From Thelonectria olida (taxonomy: Eukaryota; Ascomycota; Sordariomycetes; Hypocreales; Nectriaceae): DNA of 64,000 nucleotides. A model generated the notes under the pieces. That model had not been told where the DNA came from. It ran no database searches and was given only the letters and a program-made list of their open reading frames with translations. Positions 1 through 10,977 of the stretch are shown here, piece by piece; the first letter of the stretch is position 1, and every line of letters starts with the position of its first letter. The translations under genes and the position numbers were made by a program. Location of the stretch: assembly GCA_020736575.1 (NCBI GenBank), contig JAGPYM010000008.1, positions 1,286,001 to 1,350,000 on the forward strand. Direction: 5' to 3'.

Positions 1-37
1 CTTATCAATATTCATTCGTATTTTGCCAAAACGCTGT

Positions 38-3000
38 CTATGGTCCGTCAGGAAGGAGGAACAGATCCTCAACGCCAGTCCAAGTGCCCTTTGCACGCTC
101 TTCCCAATAGCTGTCCTTGCCGCTCTTCAGCTTCCACACTTCCTCACCTTCGGGCGCACCCTCAGCCTTCACGAACCACCGGGGTTTATACGTCTCCCCG
201 CGCTCTTCCAGGTCGCGCCGTCTTGCACGCTGTGCCTCCTCGAGACCGTGCTTCCACTCCTCGGCCTCCTCCAGCTTGCCCTGCTCCGCGAGACGCTGGT
301 CAGGTCGGAGTCGGGCATCGGTCGGCGGGAGTTTGCCCTTTTCGAGCTCTGTCACCTCGTTGAGCGTTGTTGCAAACGAGGTGAAGCCGTACGTCTGCGC
401 TGCATTCTCTACCAGCGAGCCGGCGCGCCAGATATCCTGGCCACCGCCCTTGCCTGACGTCTTCAACCCAGTAGTCCAGTTACCAGTCAGGCCGCTGCCA
501 GTATTGACTCCCTCGGGGCTGAAGATGTCGACCACGACATCCTCCGCTCGCCCGCCAAACATGCCCTTGCTCTTGAACTCGACTGCGGCTTTGTGCCCGG
601 TACTATCGTTCACAACGTGCATCGTGCCCACGGGCTCAACATACTTTTCACCCATGACGACGTTGCGCAGAAACATTGTGCCAATGTTCCACGAGTAACG
701 CTCCTCTCGCCCGTCCGACAAGCGTAGCACAATTCGCACCCGACCGTCCGTAGTAATCTCAGCGCTCTTTCCCCAGAACTTCTGACCGGGGGCCGGTGAT
801 TGGGAAAATGACCAGCTGGTCGAATCCGCCTGCATGGCCAGAATGACAGGACGATGTGACACTTTCTCGACAAGAACACGGAAGCCTCCGGGAACCTCCT
901 TGTCACTTCGAATCAGCTCGTAGGTTTCACCCAACAAGGGGTTGAAGGGTTTTCTGACGGCTCGTTCCTTTGCTCGGACACCGCTGAATTGGGAAATGGC
1001 AAAGGCAGCAACGAAAAGGAGTCGATCCGTGGGAGATGATTGCTTCGATGCCTGGTTGAGGAGCTGTGCATATTCCAACTGTTCGGTCATCTTCTGTAAA
1101 GCTGACAAGGGCTCGTTTGCAGAAACTGGCATGCTGATGGTACTCAAATCCTTTCCTACATTCTTCCTAACGAAAGCGATTAGACTCGGCGGTGGTGCCG
1201 TAGCAGGCGGTATCGTCGTCCTTCTAGCCACCGGTTTGTCAATCGGTAAGGGGGCTAGGTTCTTGGGTTTTGAGGGAAACAGATGGTGGGCGTCGTCAAC
1301 ACCAGCAGTTTCCTCTTCCGCTATTGATGAAACTGACGAGTCATCGTGCATAGATCCCTCGTCTCCCTCCGAGGCAGGCGTCTCATCCTCACTGCCATCG
1401 ATTTTAACGACGCCGGAATTGGTGTCCTCAGCATCGAAGAACTCATCCGTTGTGGAAATAGTATCCATACTCTTCCGCGGGCTGGCAAGAGCAGGCGGGG
1501 GGGCGGGCATGCGCCGCCGCTTGCTGTTGTTGATGAGCGCTGTGAACTCGGCAACCACAGAATCCAAGTCAGCTAATAGAGACTGGCAATGATCCTGCAC
1601 CGAGTTCTCCTCCTGAACTGAATTCCTAGATCTATGTCTCGCCATCTTAGGAGGCCCGCTCGAAGAGATAGTAGTTGTGACAGTGCTTGGAGATGGGACA
1701 GCAAGAGCAGCTGCAGAAGGAGCTTGAGCGGTTGCTGGCGCAATTGAGGGAGTAGTAGATTTCCGTCTGTTCCAAAACTTCCTCTTCTCTGGCGCAAAAT
1801 ATGTGTCGCCCTCTTCAATGGCGCTTCCAGAGCCAGGTGAGAGGAACTGGGGAGAAGCAGGCACTTTTGGACTTGGTGCGTAAATCGCAACCTCCTTCGT
1901 CAAACGACGCAGAGCGTCGCGAGTGCCCACAACACGACTCACCAGTGCCTCGACTTGCTGCCATTCTCGATTCTCCTGTGGTGACGATTGCTGAACGGGC
2001 TGGAGGCTTGTATTGACCTTGATACCGGGCTGAGGAGGAAGATCCAGTGTCTCTAGGCCCCGGGCAACGCGACTCGCCCGCTCCAGCGCCCGAGCCCATT
2101 CTTGGAATTCCCTATCATTGGGGGCCTTGAGGTGCCAGACCTCTGCGCCCGAATCAATACTGATCTCTCTCCGTCGTTCATCCGCAGCAATAGCAGCGAG
2201 ACTCAGGGGAATAGCGCCTCGTAGAGCTGAAGACTTAGGGTTATAGTAGTAGGATAAAGTGCAGGTGGAGTAGTCGAGAGAGAAGAAGCGGCGCGCATAG
2301 CCCTGTCCCTTTTTGCGGCGTCGCTTATGGAGGCTTCCGACATGGTAGTTACTCGAATTGCCGCCATCACTTCGGCCGGATACAGATGTCGCTTTTCCTC
2401 CCGCTTTGTGGCTGTGAAGACTGTCGAAGGAAGCGGACGCAACGCCCTCGAGGTTGGCGGCGCTGTGTCGGCCAAGGCTGATCTGACTGGCTCCGGCTTT
2501 GGGAGCGAGATTCGGTAGGTGGGACGATGTTTGAGGCGGCGCACCAGTTGGGTAGGTGAGCACGACGAACGTCGCCGTCTTGGAGGTCTGCTTGGAGAAG
2601 GTATTATCGAAGACGAGGCCATACATGCCACTCTGTCCCTGTTGAACCTCGAAAGTTCCAATGGATACTTTATCCGCCTCGCATTTTCCCACCCATTTGA
2701 TTGGGATGAATCCCTTGTTCTTCAGGAGGTCTTGTGCACTAGTTTCTTTCTTGGAAAATCGGCTCGTCTTGGCGTCTGAGACGCCGCGGGTCTCCTCAGC
2801 GTCGAGTGAGTCGCCTATCGAAGAAGCGAGCGTCGTGGCACCGCTGCCAGGATGTTTCACGATGCCAAAGTTGCTGCTGCCGCGTCAGCACAAGTTTATC
2901 CGGGAAAGGGAGAGGTTTCGGTTGGCTTTGCACGCCGCACGAGGAGAAGGGGAGGAGGTCATCCATACATGGACTTCTTGTGAGGTTGGACACTCCATGA

Positions 3001-3140
3001 CAGAGTGCTGCCTTCGTCGACCTTGACCCAGCGGACAATGTACGACTAGGACCAGGTTAGCCAGATAACTTCAGTATCAGAAGAGGCGAATTTATTCCAC
3101 GTGCCTTGCTGTGAACCTCCAGCTGCTCGATGCCGGCCAT
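38..3140 (-). CDS. OSH3: Oxysterol-binding protein, OSH3-like (GOLD-PH-ORD)
   Basis: Lipid-transfer protein expected to exchange sterol or phosphoinositide at ER-plasma membrane contacts. Model: exon 1 3140-3105, exon 2 3045-2969, exon 3 2876-38, giving 983 aa, close to the roughly 1,000 aa of yeast Osh3. The N-terminus joins to MAGIEQLEVHSK, SYIVRWVKVDEGSTLSW and SNFGIVKHPGSG, a GOLD-type start. A PH domain follows at about residues 220-315 (basic KRRRKKGQGYARRFFSL start). EFFDAED at 516-522 is a near-perfect FFAT motif for binding VAP proteins in the ER. The C-terminal ORD carries the family signature as EKVSHRP (708-714). The first intron (3046-3104) starts with GC rather than GT; the second (2877-2968) is GT-AG. 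The stop TAG lies at 40-38. Family assignment is firm; the OSH3 subclass rests on the GOLD-PH-FFAT-ORD order. Confidence 0.93.
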
Positions 3141-6100
3141 TTTCGGTGTCGTATCCCCAAAGGATACAGGCACAGTCGCAGCGCGGGGTGCGAGCGGTCG
3201 GTGTCGGAGTCGGTGTCGGTCGCGGGGTGTTGAAGCTTTGGAGGGGAAGCTACCTCAACTCGGACAGGTGGTTGAGCGAATCGGTAAGGTAGGGTGCTGA
3301 ATTGGGACGCTTTCGGCGGTAATTGCGGTTGGCGGTCAACGGGATCAATGATAAGCTTTTGATGCGGCTTTTAGTATTTGTCCATGGTCTCGGGTCGCTC
3401 GGTTGTGGCAGCAGAGAATGGGCGGAGGTATGACACTCGGTGTCCGCGGCGCGATCGCGAGTATGGGCGAGGTCCGTGGAGGGGTCCGAATGATGTTGAC
3501 AATTTTCGGTGGGTTGAAAAAACAGTGCTCGGGAGGGCCGTCGGCCTGTTTCTTATTCTCCTTTGCCCTTGGGTGTGAGATGGAAGCCGGAACTTTGGCT
3601 CGTCCGGAGACAGGGTAATGGATCTTATGTAAAGTGAGAGCTGAACAATGAGCCAAGAAGTCTTGGGGAGGACCGGACCCAGTGAGACTGCAAAGTACGA
3701 AGGCCGAAGTATACGTGTACAAGACGATGGAGGCACTTGCGAAGGCTACCGCCTATGGATAGAGGAAAGGCACTGCCTAATAAGGGGCTTTGGTCTTCCA
3801 GAATTATCCAAAGAGGATGCCTGGGAATATGGCGGACTCCTCAAGGTCCCCAACAAAGTCCCGTCTGTCCAGATAGAGAGTGGTAAGGCTGGCTCGTGGG
3901 CTAATTTGCAGCTTGTCAGCAATGCAGTAGGGTTGTTCTCGCATTCGGCCAGGGGCACTTTACAGACGGTTATAATTAGTCCGTTCATGGTTTTCGTCCA
4001 GTTTGCTTACGTCCAGTCTACGCAATTCTATTCGTACAGCCACAGTCCTCTCCCAGCCCCGTTGCCAGCCCTCTCTCTTTGTCAAATGAATTGTGGTTCT
4101 TGGAGGTTGAACGGGGAGGCTTGGTTGAGCTTGAGAGGCTGGTGATGAGGATGGTGCCTTGCGAGCCTTGGAAGCGCCCATGAGAATGAAGGTGGCTGGA
4201 GGGGCGACGACGCGTTGACGGATACACTTCTATCCTCAACCCCTCGCGTTTCCCCTATTTCATCTCTCCTGAAACGATAACGCACTGCTAAGAGGAAGCC
4301 TGTCCACAAAGTACGAATCAGTTGTGCGCTCAATACGAAAATTACGTCAGTTAGTTGACCCTCGACGTTGTTCTCGCGACCACGAACTTGGCCGTGGTTA
4401 CCTAAGGAAACACAGCCACTCAGCGAGCAACGCCAACAAGTACATGATGACGGGCGGCTGCACCTTCGACAGTACGATTACTTACAAATGAAACCTGTCG
4501 AATGAGTTTACACGATACTTTATTTGCGTTACTCTTGGTTTTCCAATCATCTGATCATTGCGGCAGCGCCACATCCAAGTTCTGAATCTATCAATGGGTG
4601 TGAGATGCTTACCAACCCAACCGCCTACCCTACAACCCAATCACATCTGGAACAAATTACACCTCACCTCATCCAATTCTTCGTAGTATGCGTACCGGTC
4701 TTGGCCTCGGATCTCGCCAGTTTCAGGCGACCTGTTTTTGAATCCTCGGATTATTCGGGAGTGAGGGTTTGTTCGGAAGAAAAGGTTGATACGGCTTCCG
4801 CGCACTCTGTGACGTCAAATGCCTAAAGTTGCCCGTGAACCGACTTGGCAGTCTGAGGTTGAGAGACCCCAGCCTCAACAGACCAAAAATAACACGCGAA
4901 CCCGAAGCTCGGATCTTCAATGTGAGTCAGCTGTCAAATGCAAATGCCCGGCTTTTCCGGAGAGAGCCTTGTTTGCGCTCCGAGGGCACCGGCCATTGTA
5001 TTCCATCATCCCGCGCGCTGTCGGAGAGGCCATGTGCCGCTGGGGACCGGAGCTTCCGTCAGGCTGTTTACGTTGTCGGCAATTGGCTACCTACGTGTAG
5101 TTAAGATATCAAGGCACGGAGTTGGTTCACTCACAATGGCCCGGCTCGTGGAAGAGTTTCAGCCGTCCAGGAACCAACCGACACATCCTCCATTGCTACT
5201 AGTCACACTGTAACGGTCTTCAACGGCTTTCAGAATGGCCAGGCGGGAGTTGAGAGTTGCGTCCTAATCACCGGACCGGACTTATTGAGACGGCAGTGCC
5301 ATGGGCCATTATCTCGTAGACGCATAGCATAGACTGATACCATCACAGGGCTGGGCGAAAGATAGATGCGAACTTTGCATCCATTCAAATCGTGCAATGA
5401 TCCAACCTGACAGTGATGAGTAATAAAGCAGTAAGATATCTGTATTAACCGCCACAAACGCACATCATAGTTGACAGGCCGGACAGACCATGTGGTAACA
5501 TGGCATCCCAATCCGGCTTCATCAACTCGATGGTTATAAACGTACCAAATCTCCAGCTTGCATTCATCGAGTTCCCTGTTCCTTGCACCTGCAGCCTCAC
5601 AAGCAGCTTACCCGGCGCCCCTGTGCCAGTCGTCTTCTTTTGGGCGGTCTTCGACGCCTACCCAACCCTGAACAAGTAACCCAGCAAAATGGGCAATCTG
5701 CCAAGTAGAAAAGCTCAACCAGTCATGAGTAGTTTGCAACGAAAAGCAATTATAGTTTATTCCCTCTTCTTAATTTATTACAAATTCCACATGGCTTTGC
5801 GGCAGGATTTTCCTCCCCACACCATTGTGTGAACGGCCAGAATGCTCGACTGACAACGGCCGAAGCCGCTTGAAAGGGGGCAGCAACATCAAATTGGGGT
5901 TCCCTTGTCTGGGCTAGAAGCTAAGAATAGCTACTGTCCAGGTAGGTATTGGCTAACTATTCGAACTTTGCATTTGAAGTCATGTATTTGAGTTTACCTA
6001 CCTATTTTTAAACTCAGCTTGTGTCTACGAATACTCCTAGACTTACTACGCATTCTCATGCTCTCGTCCCAAGGCTTTGCTCAATGTCACGTTCTCAGAG

Positions 6101-7160
6101 CTATTCATCCAAATCATCCGACGCCATTCCACACTCAGACTTCATCCCGCTCGCCTCGAGGGCGCGCAACATGGCGAACCCCTGGCTTTCACCGCGGGGC
6201 CAAGAGCTTCTGGACGCTTCAACCAGCGGGCGGACTAAGCCCAGTCGGGTACTAGTGGGGCCAGATGGGCCATCGGCCAATAAAATCCCCATTTGGGCTT
6301 GACGTGCCCCTCTGCAATGGAGCATTGGTTAGGGGCCCTGTGCTGGGTTGCAGTTGTCCTCGCCGCTGGTGGAGGGGAACTTTGGCAGGCCCCAGGCGGA
6401 TGATTTGAGCAGCGTTAGGGGGAAGGAGCGAGCCTCCTTTTCCCTGGCCGCTTGGGCCAAGGAAAGGACAGCGTCCCTACCCATACCCACAATGGCGCGC
6501 ACCACCTGCAACTGCAACCGCAACAACACCCATACCTGCCCTGCCATACGGGCACGCATTTCAGCACCAAGTACCCACTGTCCTCTCGGCCGGCCTGCCA
6601 CTGGACTGGACTGGGCTCACTAAGTCGCTCTCCCTCCATCCTCAAAGGGAATGGGACCTGAATCGCACAACGCGACAACCCTTCCGCGATTCTTCTCCTT
6701 TCCCTCTTTCTTACTCCTCCTTTCTGGATTTTGCTTCTACTTCCGCTTCTTTCTTGGTGCCCTTCGCCGTCTCGTGATTCTCTCACATCCGTGGCGTCCG
6801 TTTGCGGCAGCTTCCTTTTGGTGGCTCTGCTCTAACGTTCCCCGGCTCCTTTCTATGTCTCTCCTTTCGCTTCATTTCCAGTAAATCATTGCTTTTTGCT
6901 TAGCATAGGTCCCTGGCAACTCGGCGTGGACTCTATTCACAAGCCTCACTCGACGACAGTCCCGTCCGTTTCCGTATACCACTCTCCGTTCCGACCGCAG
7001 CCTCTCCCGATCAGCAACCCGTGTGTGTGCAAGCACGTCTTGTCTTGAGCAACGTCCCCCCCGCCCGACTCGAATCAGCAATTCGTTACACCCATACAGG
7101 GAGTGTGATTTGTGCTTCCTCCCACCGTCAACGACTGCTGTACATATCAGGCCCCGCATC
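3141..7160. other. Intergenic region, no gene seen
   Basis: About 4 kb between the divergent OSH3-like and ArfGAP genes. The open frames here are short, overlap each other on both strands and resemble nothing I know. The left end holds a GTCGG-rich stretch (about 3196-3228) in the OSH3-like upstream region. From about 6,650 the plus strand becomes pyrimidine-rich, as expected for the promoter and leader of the ArfGAP gene. Confidence 0.6.
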
Positions 7161-9449
7161 ATGTCGGGAACCTTGAGCAAGCGCCAACAGGCGCGGAACG
7201 AGAAGATCCTCCAGGAGCTTGTTCATGATGTTGCTGGCAATAATCTGTGCGCGGATTGTCACGCGCGCAACCCAGGTACGCATCTTTCATTACCGGGAAT
7301 CTCTGCGCTAGGATTTTGACTGACAGTTCTGTAGCTTGGGCATCATGGAGTGTATGCGCTCCTATCATGAGTCACTGAGAATGCAAACTAACAATTGTAG
7401 TTGGGTGTCTTCCTCTGCATGAGGTGTGCTGCGATCCATCGAAAGTTGGGCACGCACATCTCCAAGGTCAAGTCCTTGAGCATGGATAGTTGGACCAACG
7501 AGCAAGTTGATGTGAGCATCAGATCCCCAATCCACTACGAAATCCATCCAGACTTATACGTGCTGCTAGAACATGCGAAAGGTTGGCAACGTTACCTCGA
7601 ACCACATTTACAATCCCGAGCATCGAAAGCCCCCGGTCCCCGTTGACGTCGATGAGGCCGATTCTGCTATGGAACGATTCATCCGTCAAAAGTATATGAA
7701 CAACGTCGTCAATGGCTCTAAAAAGTCACGATCTCCGCAGCTGGACGATGAGACACCTCCACCTCTACCCCCAAGAATTCAAAGTTCGGCTTCCGATCGG
7801 CCTCCTCCATCTTTCCTCTATCTTCCAAGTCGAAGAAGGATGCCAGAGCCGTATCTGCCCAGGTGATGCGAAGCCCCTCACCGAGGCTTCCCAACAAGCC
7901 ATCAAAGGTATTTGGCGCCACACTGGATCTGGACCAACCCGACGAATATGAGCAGAAGCTGGCTCGACTTAGCGACATGGGATTCCATGACACGAAGCGG
8001 AATGCGTTGGTGCTCAAGGGTGTCAACGGAAACCTCGAGCGGGCAATTGAAGCGCTGGTGCGCCTGGGCGAGGGCGGAAACCGAGCCTCACCTCTCCCAT
8101 CGCCGCGAGAGCCAGGTTTGCGCACGTCCAGGTCTTTGACCCCGATCACGCCAACCTCCGGAGGATTGGGACTCGGTGCGGGTCTGAGCGTCCCATCTCG
8201 ATCGGCGACAGACCGACCAACAACGCCATCTAGCGCATCGACGAACCCCTTCGACAACCTCGGGCCAGCTCCGCCCCAGACGGCCCAGTCAACTGGCACA
8301 CTCCAGAATAAGAACCCATATGGTTCTTCGAATCCGTTCGGAGCTCCCGCCCAGCAACCGCAGCCAGATGCTTTCAGCCAAGCTTTCCAGAACATGTCCC
8401 TGTCCCCGGCACAACCTCTCTTCCCTCACCACACCGGAGGACCTGCTTCTCAGCCAGCTCAGCAGCAGGTAGTTTACCAACAGCCCCCGGTTCCTTCTGC
8501 GCCTACCAGCCCTAATACCTACATGCCAATGACCTTCAATAACATGACATACCCTCAACCAATGCAGCCTCAGCCAACGGGATATAACCCATTCCTGTCG
8601 GGCACTCCAAGCCCGACTCAGCAGCAACCCGCCCAGCAACCCCTTGTGCCCCTGGCCGTGAACACCGCACAACAACAAGGCTCATACAACCCATTTGCGC
8701 GGTCACCAACCCGAATCGCCTCACCGAGTCTTGGACAGATCCCAGAGCAATTCCAGACGTCTCACCAGAGCCCCTCTGTTTTCCAGGGTTCCGTGTTCCA
8801 GAGCCCAGCGCCACTGGCTCAGGAAACTGCCGCCAACCCATTCTTCGCGAACCCCAACCGGTCTAACACTCCACAAATGAGCCAGAACCCCTTTGGTCAA
8901 CCACAAGTACCGCAGCAACAAGTCCACCAACAACAGGCCCCCCAAGTGCAAACAGCCCAGGCGGTGTATGGGCAGCAGCCGTTTGGACAACAGTCGTACG
9001 GACAGCAGCTATTCGGGCAACAACCACAACTGCAACCTCAAGTTCAGCAGCATCCCCAAGTCCACCAGCAGCAACAATTCCAGCAACCCCAACGACCTAA
9101 TAACGCTTCCATCATGGCCCTTTACAACCAACCTAATTTGGCCCCTCAAGTGTCACCTGCTATCGAGCCAGTCCAACAGCCGACTCTCCCACCTACGATT
9201 CCTGAAAACCAGGCGATGCAAGCTCCTGTGGCACCCACCCCACAACCGCAGGCCGTTTCGCAGCCGCTCTCTCCTACGAAGAATCCCTTTATGAATAATG
9301 TTACACCCATTACTACCACCGCCACTGCAACGCCAGACCCCTGGGCCGCACGGAGCAGAGAAAGCATGAACCTTGGCATGGATCTTGCATGGACGAATGG
9401 CCGGCACAGTCCGGACGCATTTGCAAGCCTCAGCGCACGGCATGTATGA
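7161..9449 (+). CDS. ArfGAP with UBA domain and Q-rich tail (GTS1/Ucp3 type), frame broken by 1 nt
   Basis: Predicted GTPase-activating protein for Arf in vesicle traffic. Exons: 7161-7275, 7335-7351 (17 nt), 7401-7511 and 7570-9449. Splicing joins CADC, 16 residues and CMRC, the CX2CX16CX2C ArfGAP zinc finger, followed by CAAIHRKLG with the catalytic arginine. A UBA-like segment ([12 protein letters not shown], then [20 protein letters not shown]) begins near 7950, and the last 350 residues are rich in Gln, Pro and Asn with repeated NPF motifs (possible EH-domain ligands). The reading frame shifts at 7768-7772: ETPPPLPP is in one frame, while [12 protein letters not shown] up to the stop is in another. 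One extra C in the run of five would give a continuous 707-aa protein. Either the assembly has a homopolymer error or this allele is broken. It converges with the CAP10 gene 193 bp away. Confidence 0.85.
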
Positions 9450-9642
9450 AGAGACGAGACGAGGATGCAATCGAAAGAGTCTAGGATAGTATATACGCGA
9501 CCCGGGAGGTGTATTGTATGATAGTAATCGTAATGTTGATTAACGGCAATACTCATTGTTTTGATGTGGGCACTTTTCATAGTGGGCGTTTGGACGGACT
9601 TATGTTTTGATAGTTTTGGAACCATTTGTATCAATTCAAGGT

Positions 9643-10977
9643 TCACGGGTTGACAGCCGTCTCGGAGTCTTGGAGCACGACAAATTCCTCAAACGGGATT
9701 CCCTTTTGTTCCCACTCAGCCCCAACGGGCTGTGCAACCTCGCTCCAGCCCCTGATCAAGGCCCTCCAGTAACACGCATCGGCCGCGGGACTTAGGTACC
9801 CTTTCTGCGCAAACATTTCCCTCTGCCGACGAGCTATCCCGGCGGCGATATCCTGGTGCTCCTCTAGCCATCTCACAGTGTCCTCCAGGTCGGACCAATC
9901 CGGTGACACGAAGACCAGGTTCGATTCAGTGGGTGAGTGATTCTGGTACCATGTTTCGTTCATGCTGGAAGGGATGTAGGGTTTCGTACCGAGCAGCGTG
10001 GAGGAACACACGGGGCGGATCAGGTGGGATGTGTGCTGCATCCATTCAAGCGGCGGGGTGAGCACGACACTCTCACAGAGCTGGTGGAACTGTAGGCGAC
10101 CGCTGTATGCGACACCGTCTGTGTGAATGATGTAGCGGGACTGGCAGAAGTCCTCGATGCGCAAGGCGTTGCTGGCGTTGTGCGCACCTGTTTCCCAATG
10201 TAGTTTCTGGACGTCGGCCCAGGTCGTATTCCCCGCTGCGGCGAGGAGATCTTGTCGTAACCGGGGGTATCGGCCTGCGCCGTTGTTGAACCAGACTGTG
10301 CCTCGCCAGACGGGACGCGGGTCTTTGGTATGGAACGGAGTGCGTGCTTCAATGTCAGCGATGGCTGCGGCGGCCGAGGAGAGCGAGCCGATGAAGGGGA
10401 GCGGCCACGACCATCCGGAGAAGTGGGGCATCGGGAAGTGGTGTCTCGGAGAGTCGGACGAGACGGGCCGGGCGTAGGTGAAGGAGGTGTGGATGGGCTT
10501 GTCGTGTATAGAGAGGGCGAAGGAGGCGTTGGGAAGAGGCTCGGGGGCTGTCACGAGGGCTTGGTGAAGTTGGTGGATCGATGCTTTCTGACGTTGAAGC
10601 ATCTCGCGGGAGAGCTCTCTTCTGCCAGGGTCACGGAGGATGACGAGCTGTTGCGCACTTTCTTAGGTATGTTCAAGTGTCTTGCTTAGAGAACTGACTC
10701 TTCCGTCTTGGACTCGGCCGTTTAAGACGCGGCCATGGTCGTATTCCAGGTCAAATGGTCCCTGGGATGCCGCCAGCTCGATTTCTCGGGTGAGGCCTGG
10801 GAAGATGCTATTGCATTGGTCTGCGGTGAGAGATAGATGGTGATGCTCATGGTTGCTAATGTTGATGGTGTGCAGTGATGTGGGCGAGTCGCGGCGGTAG
10901 AAGATGAAGCCGTAAATGAAGACGCATATGAGACTTGCAACGACGACAGGCCGAAGCCTCGTCTTGTGTCTTTGCAT
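9643..10977 (-). CDS. CAP10 / GT90-type glycosyltransferase, type II membrane protein
   Basis: Likely Golgi glycosyltransferase of the CAP10 family (related to capsule-associated Cap10 and O-glucosyl/xylosyltransferases). Two exons, 10977-10699 and 10647-9643, join in phase 0 across a 51-nt intron (donor GTCAGT), giving 427 aa. Residues 8-28 form one hydrophobic anchor after a short basic cytoplasmic tail. Family hallmarks in order are WRGTVWFNNG (about 206), SRYIIHTDGVAYSGRL then LCESVVL (about 263-289), LEWMQHTSHLIRP, DWSDLEDTVRWL (about 340) and the terminal ACYWRALIRGWSEVA block. It is shorter than many fungal CAP10 proteins because the region between the anchor and the domain is brief. 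Donor sugar and acceptor cannot be read from sequence. Confidence 0.87.

Noticed and set aside
7718..8395. 225-codon open frame on the minus strand opposite the ArfGAP gene
   Set aside because: It is a shadow of the strongly biased ArfGAP coding sequence and resembles no protein family.
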